Shown here piece by piece: positions 21,954-24,128 of a stretch of 24,128 nt of DNA. Source of the DNA: Elysia marginata (lineage: Eukaryota; Mollusca; Gastropoda; Plakobranchidae); NCBI GenBank assembly GCA_019649035.1, contig BMAT01002613.1, positions 6,280-30,407 on the forward strand, in the 5' to 3' direction. The first letter of the stretch is position 1. Every line of letters starts with the position of its first letter. The translations under genes were made by a program, and so were the position numbers. The notes under the pieces are model-generated. The model was not told the DNA's origin and ran no database searches. It saw nothing but the letters and a program-made list of their open reading frames with translations.

Positions 21954-22100
21954 AAGAAGAAGAAGAAGAAGAAGAAGAGGACGAAGGGAAAAAAAGAAGA
22001 AAAAGAAGAAGAAGAAGAAGAAGAAGAAGAAGAAGAAGAAGAAGAAGAAGAAGAAGAAGAAGGAGGAGGAGGAGGAGGAGGAGAAGAAGCAGAAGAAAAC
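21954..22100. repeat. GAA/GGA purine tract with a pure (AAG)20 run
   Basis: An almost uninterrupted purine tract on the sense strand (C at 21982 and 22090). It includes (AAG)20 at 22003-22062 followed by seven GAG triplets to 22083. It ends about 180 nt before the exon 3 acceptor. An open frame (21879-22430) runs through it as a Glu-rich peptide but is out of frame with exon 3 of the channel. Confidence 0.97.
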
Positions 22101-22282
22101 CTTTTAAAGGCATTTTCTCAAACAAGTGTTTCCGACGTCCAATTCATTCGCCTTGATGCGAAATATAATCCAGATTATCCTGGAGCTCCTTTGCTTCTTG
22201 CAAACCCGGTTATTGCCACTCGTATATTTCAATATTTTGTTCAAACGTTAATCCTTCTGTCCATTCGCCTCCACCCTTGCAG

Positions 22283-22422
22283 GCTATGGTCTGATCGTAC
22301 CAAGAACGGCAGCTGGGCGTCTTACGTGTGTGGCCTACGGCATTGTGGGCATTCCTCTCATGCTGCTATTTTTGGGTGGCATAGGAGAAAAGATGAGAAG
22401 AATGACGTCAAGATTCATCATG
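22283..22422 (+). CDS. Two-pore-domain K+ channel, coding exon 3: P1 filter and M2
   Basis: The exon starts after TTGCAG and completes Gly632, then encodes residues 633-678, ending at ATG|GTATGT in phase 0 (140 nt). With exon 2 it gives the intact P1 filter TTIGYG (629-634), the K+ selectivity signature. LIVPRTAAGR and M2 (about 645-666) follow, with the K2P hallmark VAYGIVGIPLMLLFL. The GIPLM after the filter is closest, from memory, to TRESK and nematode TWK-18-type channels. A basic juxtamembrane EKMRRMTSR begins the cytoplasmic M2-M3 loop. I found no exon encoding M3, P2 (a GFG/GYG filter) or M4 in the remaining 1.7 kb, so the gene continues past the window. Confidence 0.95.
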
Positions 22423-24128
22423 GTATGTGATATTTTAGAGCAATTTTATTATTGCCCTGCCGTACTGATTAACGTTTTGTCCAATGCCGTCTGTAATGAT
22501 AGGCTGGAAACTGCAAGAAACTAGAGACTCTTTCAAAGAGAGGGCTTATGTTACATGTAGGCTTATGTTCTGAGATTGCCACTTACAACAAAATGAATTC
22601 ATTTGATGTCTTTAGCCTAGCTTGGGAAAGTTCTTTACGTCTAGTCTTTATTTCAATCTCTATTCTTAATATAACAGAGGAAGTCCTTGTCATAGACATA
22701 AACAATATTTAAGACCAGTTTTCGAATGCGAAAAAAACTGAGCGTGCGAAATCCTTGTGAAGCTGAAAGCAACAACGTCCTCGGTCAACACCCAAACATG
22801 AAATTTAATACACAGTTGTCAACTGAAACCAAGCAAGAACGCCATAGAATTTGATCTTTCCGTACAGATATTTTAAGTTATAGAAACCGCGTCTAAGAGC
22901 GTGGTCGCCTTTAGAGTCACAGGCAATCAAATGTACATAAATCCCTTTAAATTTCAACAAAGTTTGCTGACAAAAATAGACCTGATAAGAAGCTGCTATT
23001 AATAGTTTGAACTGTTCTAAGATTTCTCTTCTTTCATGTTAAATAAAGAATAAAAAACAGAACTTTCCTAAATTAGTCTGGCTATTTTGAGCGGTGTCTT
23101 ATGATCACAGATCACTGAGTGTGGACGTTTCTAGTTTTGGAGTCAGCCTTAGTTACCACAAGGACAATAACCTACAAAGTTCAAACTAGAAAGGTTTCCA
23201 ACAGCCTTGACAGTTGTTGTAAACAAGAGGTTTTACGGTCATGCTGCAAATCAATAAAAGCTTTGGAAATAAGAAATTTTTCTCACTTCGAAGAAAGTTC
23301 AAACGCAAAATTACCTTTGTTCCTTTATGAGGGTTGGTCGTATTGTCCTGAATCTATAGTGATATGTAGACCTAAATCTCATCATCAATACTAGCTTATT
23401 GCAATCAAAGAATATTTTCACAAAATCAGTTTGACTAAATCAGCAGCTAAGAAGAAATACATGCGTTCAGATCAAATTTTCATGCCTTCATGTAGGTTAA
23501 ATTTAGATTTAAAAATCTCCAACCATTATCCAAGACTAACAGTTCCGAGAACAGTAATCAGATGTTGATACATAGTTAACATATAATTTTCATAGTAGCT
23601 ATAAATTGTTGTCGTTTTTCTTGTTCAAGCTGTTTTTCAATTTAGTTTGCCGTCAAACTTCTATTTTTCAGATTCTTGCATATCATGATTTGCACCATAA
23701 ATGGATTAATAGCAGACAGATCCAAGCGCAAACAAATAAATCTGTTTCATATTGTGTTTTTAATGGTCAGACAAATTTCTTATCAAATGTCTGCTCATCT
23801 TTCAGTCGCGCTAGGTAAAGTGGTGCTAAAAAGTCTGCAGCTAACTTAAGTGTAAACCTTCAACTAAGCTCAATAAAACAACTTAGACCCAAAACTTGAA
23901 TTCATTGAGCTCGTTAAAACAACTTAAGCCTAAACCTTGAATTAAGTGTTTGTTACAAAACGTTAAGCCTAAACCTTAAATTGAGTTCGCTACAACAACT
24001 AAAGTCTAATCCTTGACTTGACCTCTTTACGACAATTTAAGCCTAAGCCTTTATTTGAGCTCGTTACGACAACTGAAGCTTATTTAAACCTTGAATTGAG
24101 CTCGTTACAACTGACCCTTGATTTGAGC
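22423..24128 (+). other. 5' part of intron 3, incomplete
   Basis: It begins with the donor GTATGT. Open frames at 23119-23394 and 23606-23818 have no K2P features and no hydrophobic pore segment, so neither is taken as the next exon. No repeats are seen before the array at 23843. Confidence 0.7.
23843..24128. repeat. Degenerate tandem repeat of about 40 bp running off the window
   Basis: About eight imperfect units share AACTTAAGCCTAAACCTTGA and then ATTGAGCTCGTT and ACAAC. Unit lengths vary from about 34 to 42 bp. The last unit is cut by the window end, so the array is longer than seen. Confidence 0.88.

Larger units (their letters stand above)
16917..22282 (+). other. Intron 2 of the K2P gene (5,366 bp), repeat-rich
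   Basis: It begins GTAAGC and ends with the pyrimidine-rich CCTCCACCCTTGCAG. It interrupts the first glycine codon of the P1 filter. It carries two satellites, a CT microsatellite and a purine tract, listed separately. The stretches 16980-17400, 18047-19955, 20180-20780 and 21517-21950 show no gene and no repeat that I recognise. Confidence 0.88.

Noticed and set aside
21879..22430. 183-codon Glu-rich open frame reaching into exon 3
   Set aside because: It is opened by the GAA tract and reads exon 3 in the wrong frame; the channel frame uses the acceptor at 22281-22282.
23119..23818. Possible exon 4 with M3 and P2
   Set aside because: The two open frames here lack a GYG/GFG filter and any hydrophobic segment like K2P M3 or M4.

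Overview
This is a eukaryotic (animal) genomic window, AT-rich and dominated by non-coding DNA. The evidence for a eukaryote is one intron-split protein gene with clean GT/AG splice junctions, several tandem satellites, tRNA-derived SINE-like sequences and a decayed Mutator-like (MULE) transposase. The large introns and repeat mix suggest an invertebrate, perhaps a lophotrochozoan such as a mollusc, but the sequence alone does not settle this.

The only convincing protein-coding gene is the 5' part of a two-pore-domain potassium channel (K2P/KCNK family) on the + strand. Three coding exons are visible: 5467-6964 (a long cytoplasmic N-terminus plus membrane segment M1), 16521-16916 (the extracellular cap loop and the start of pore loop P1) and 22283-22422 (the GYG filter and M2). 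The reading phase is kept across both introns, and the second junction splits the first glycine codon of the P1 filter TTIGYG. Together they encode 678 residues. M3, P2, M4 and the C-terminus are not present and must lie beyond base 24128. The channel is unusual in its roughly 455-residue Ser-rich N-terminus, which carries a perfect 14-3-3 mode-I match, and in its long, Asn-glycosylation-rich cap.

The layout is as follows. 1-1856 is non-coding with a TTC-rich microsatellite. 1857-3225 holds three copies of a 106-119 bp repeat; two form a nearly perfect 106-bp foldback, and the second and third sit as inverted ends of a 1.27-kb segment containing tRNA-like sequences. 3226-5458 is AT-rich upstream DNA. 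Exon 1 follows, preceded by a tiny upstream ORF that overlaps its start codon. Intron 1 (6965-16520) holds a decayed MULE transposase flanked by 38-bp repeat units, a 55-bp duplication, SINE-like fragments and a CpG-rich island with a long hairpin. Intron 2 (16917-22282) holds a 34-bp x 19 minisatellite, a CT microsatellite, a 59-bp satellite with trimeric higher-order structure, and an (AAG)20/(GGA)7 purine tract close to exon 3. The start of intron 3 looks plain until 23843, where another tandem array of about 40 bp begins and runs off the window.

No bacterial features, CRISPR arrays, intact RNA genes or intact mobile elements were found.
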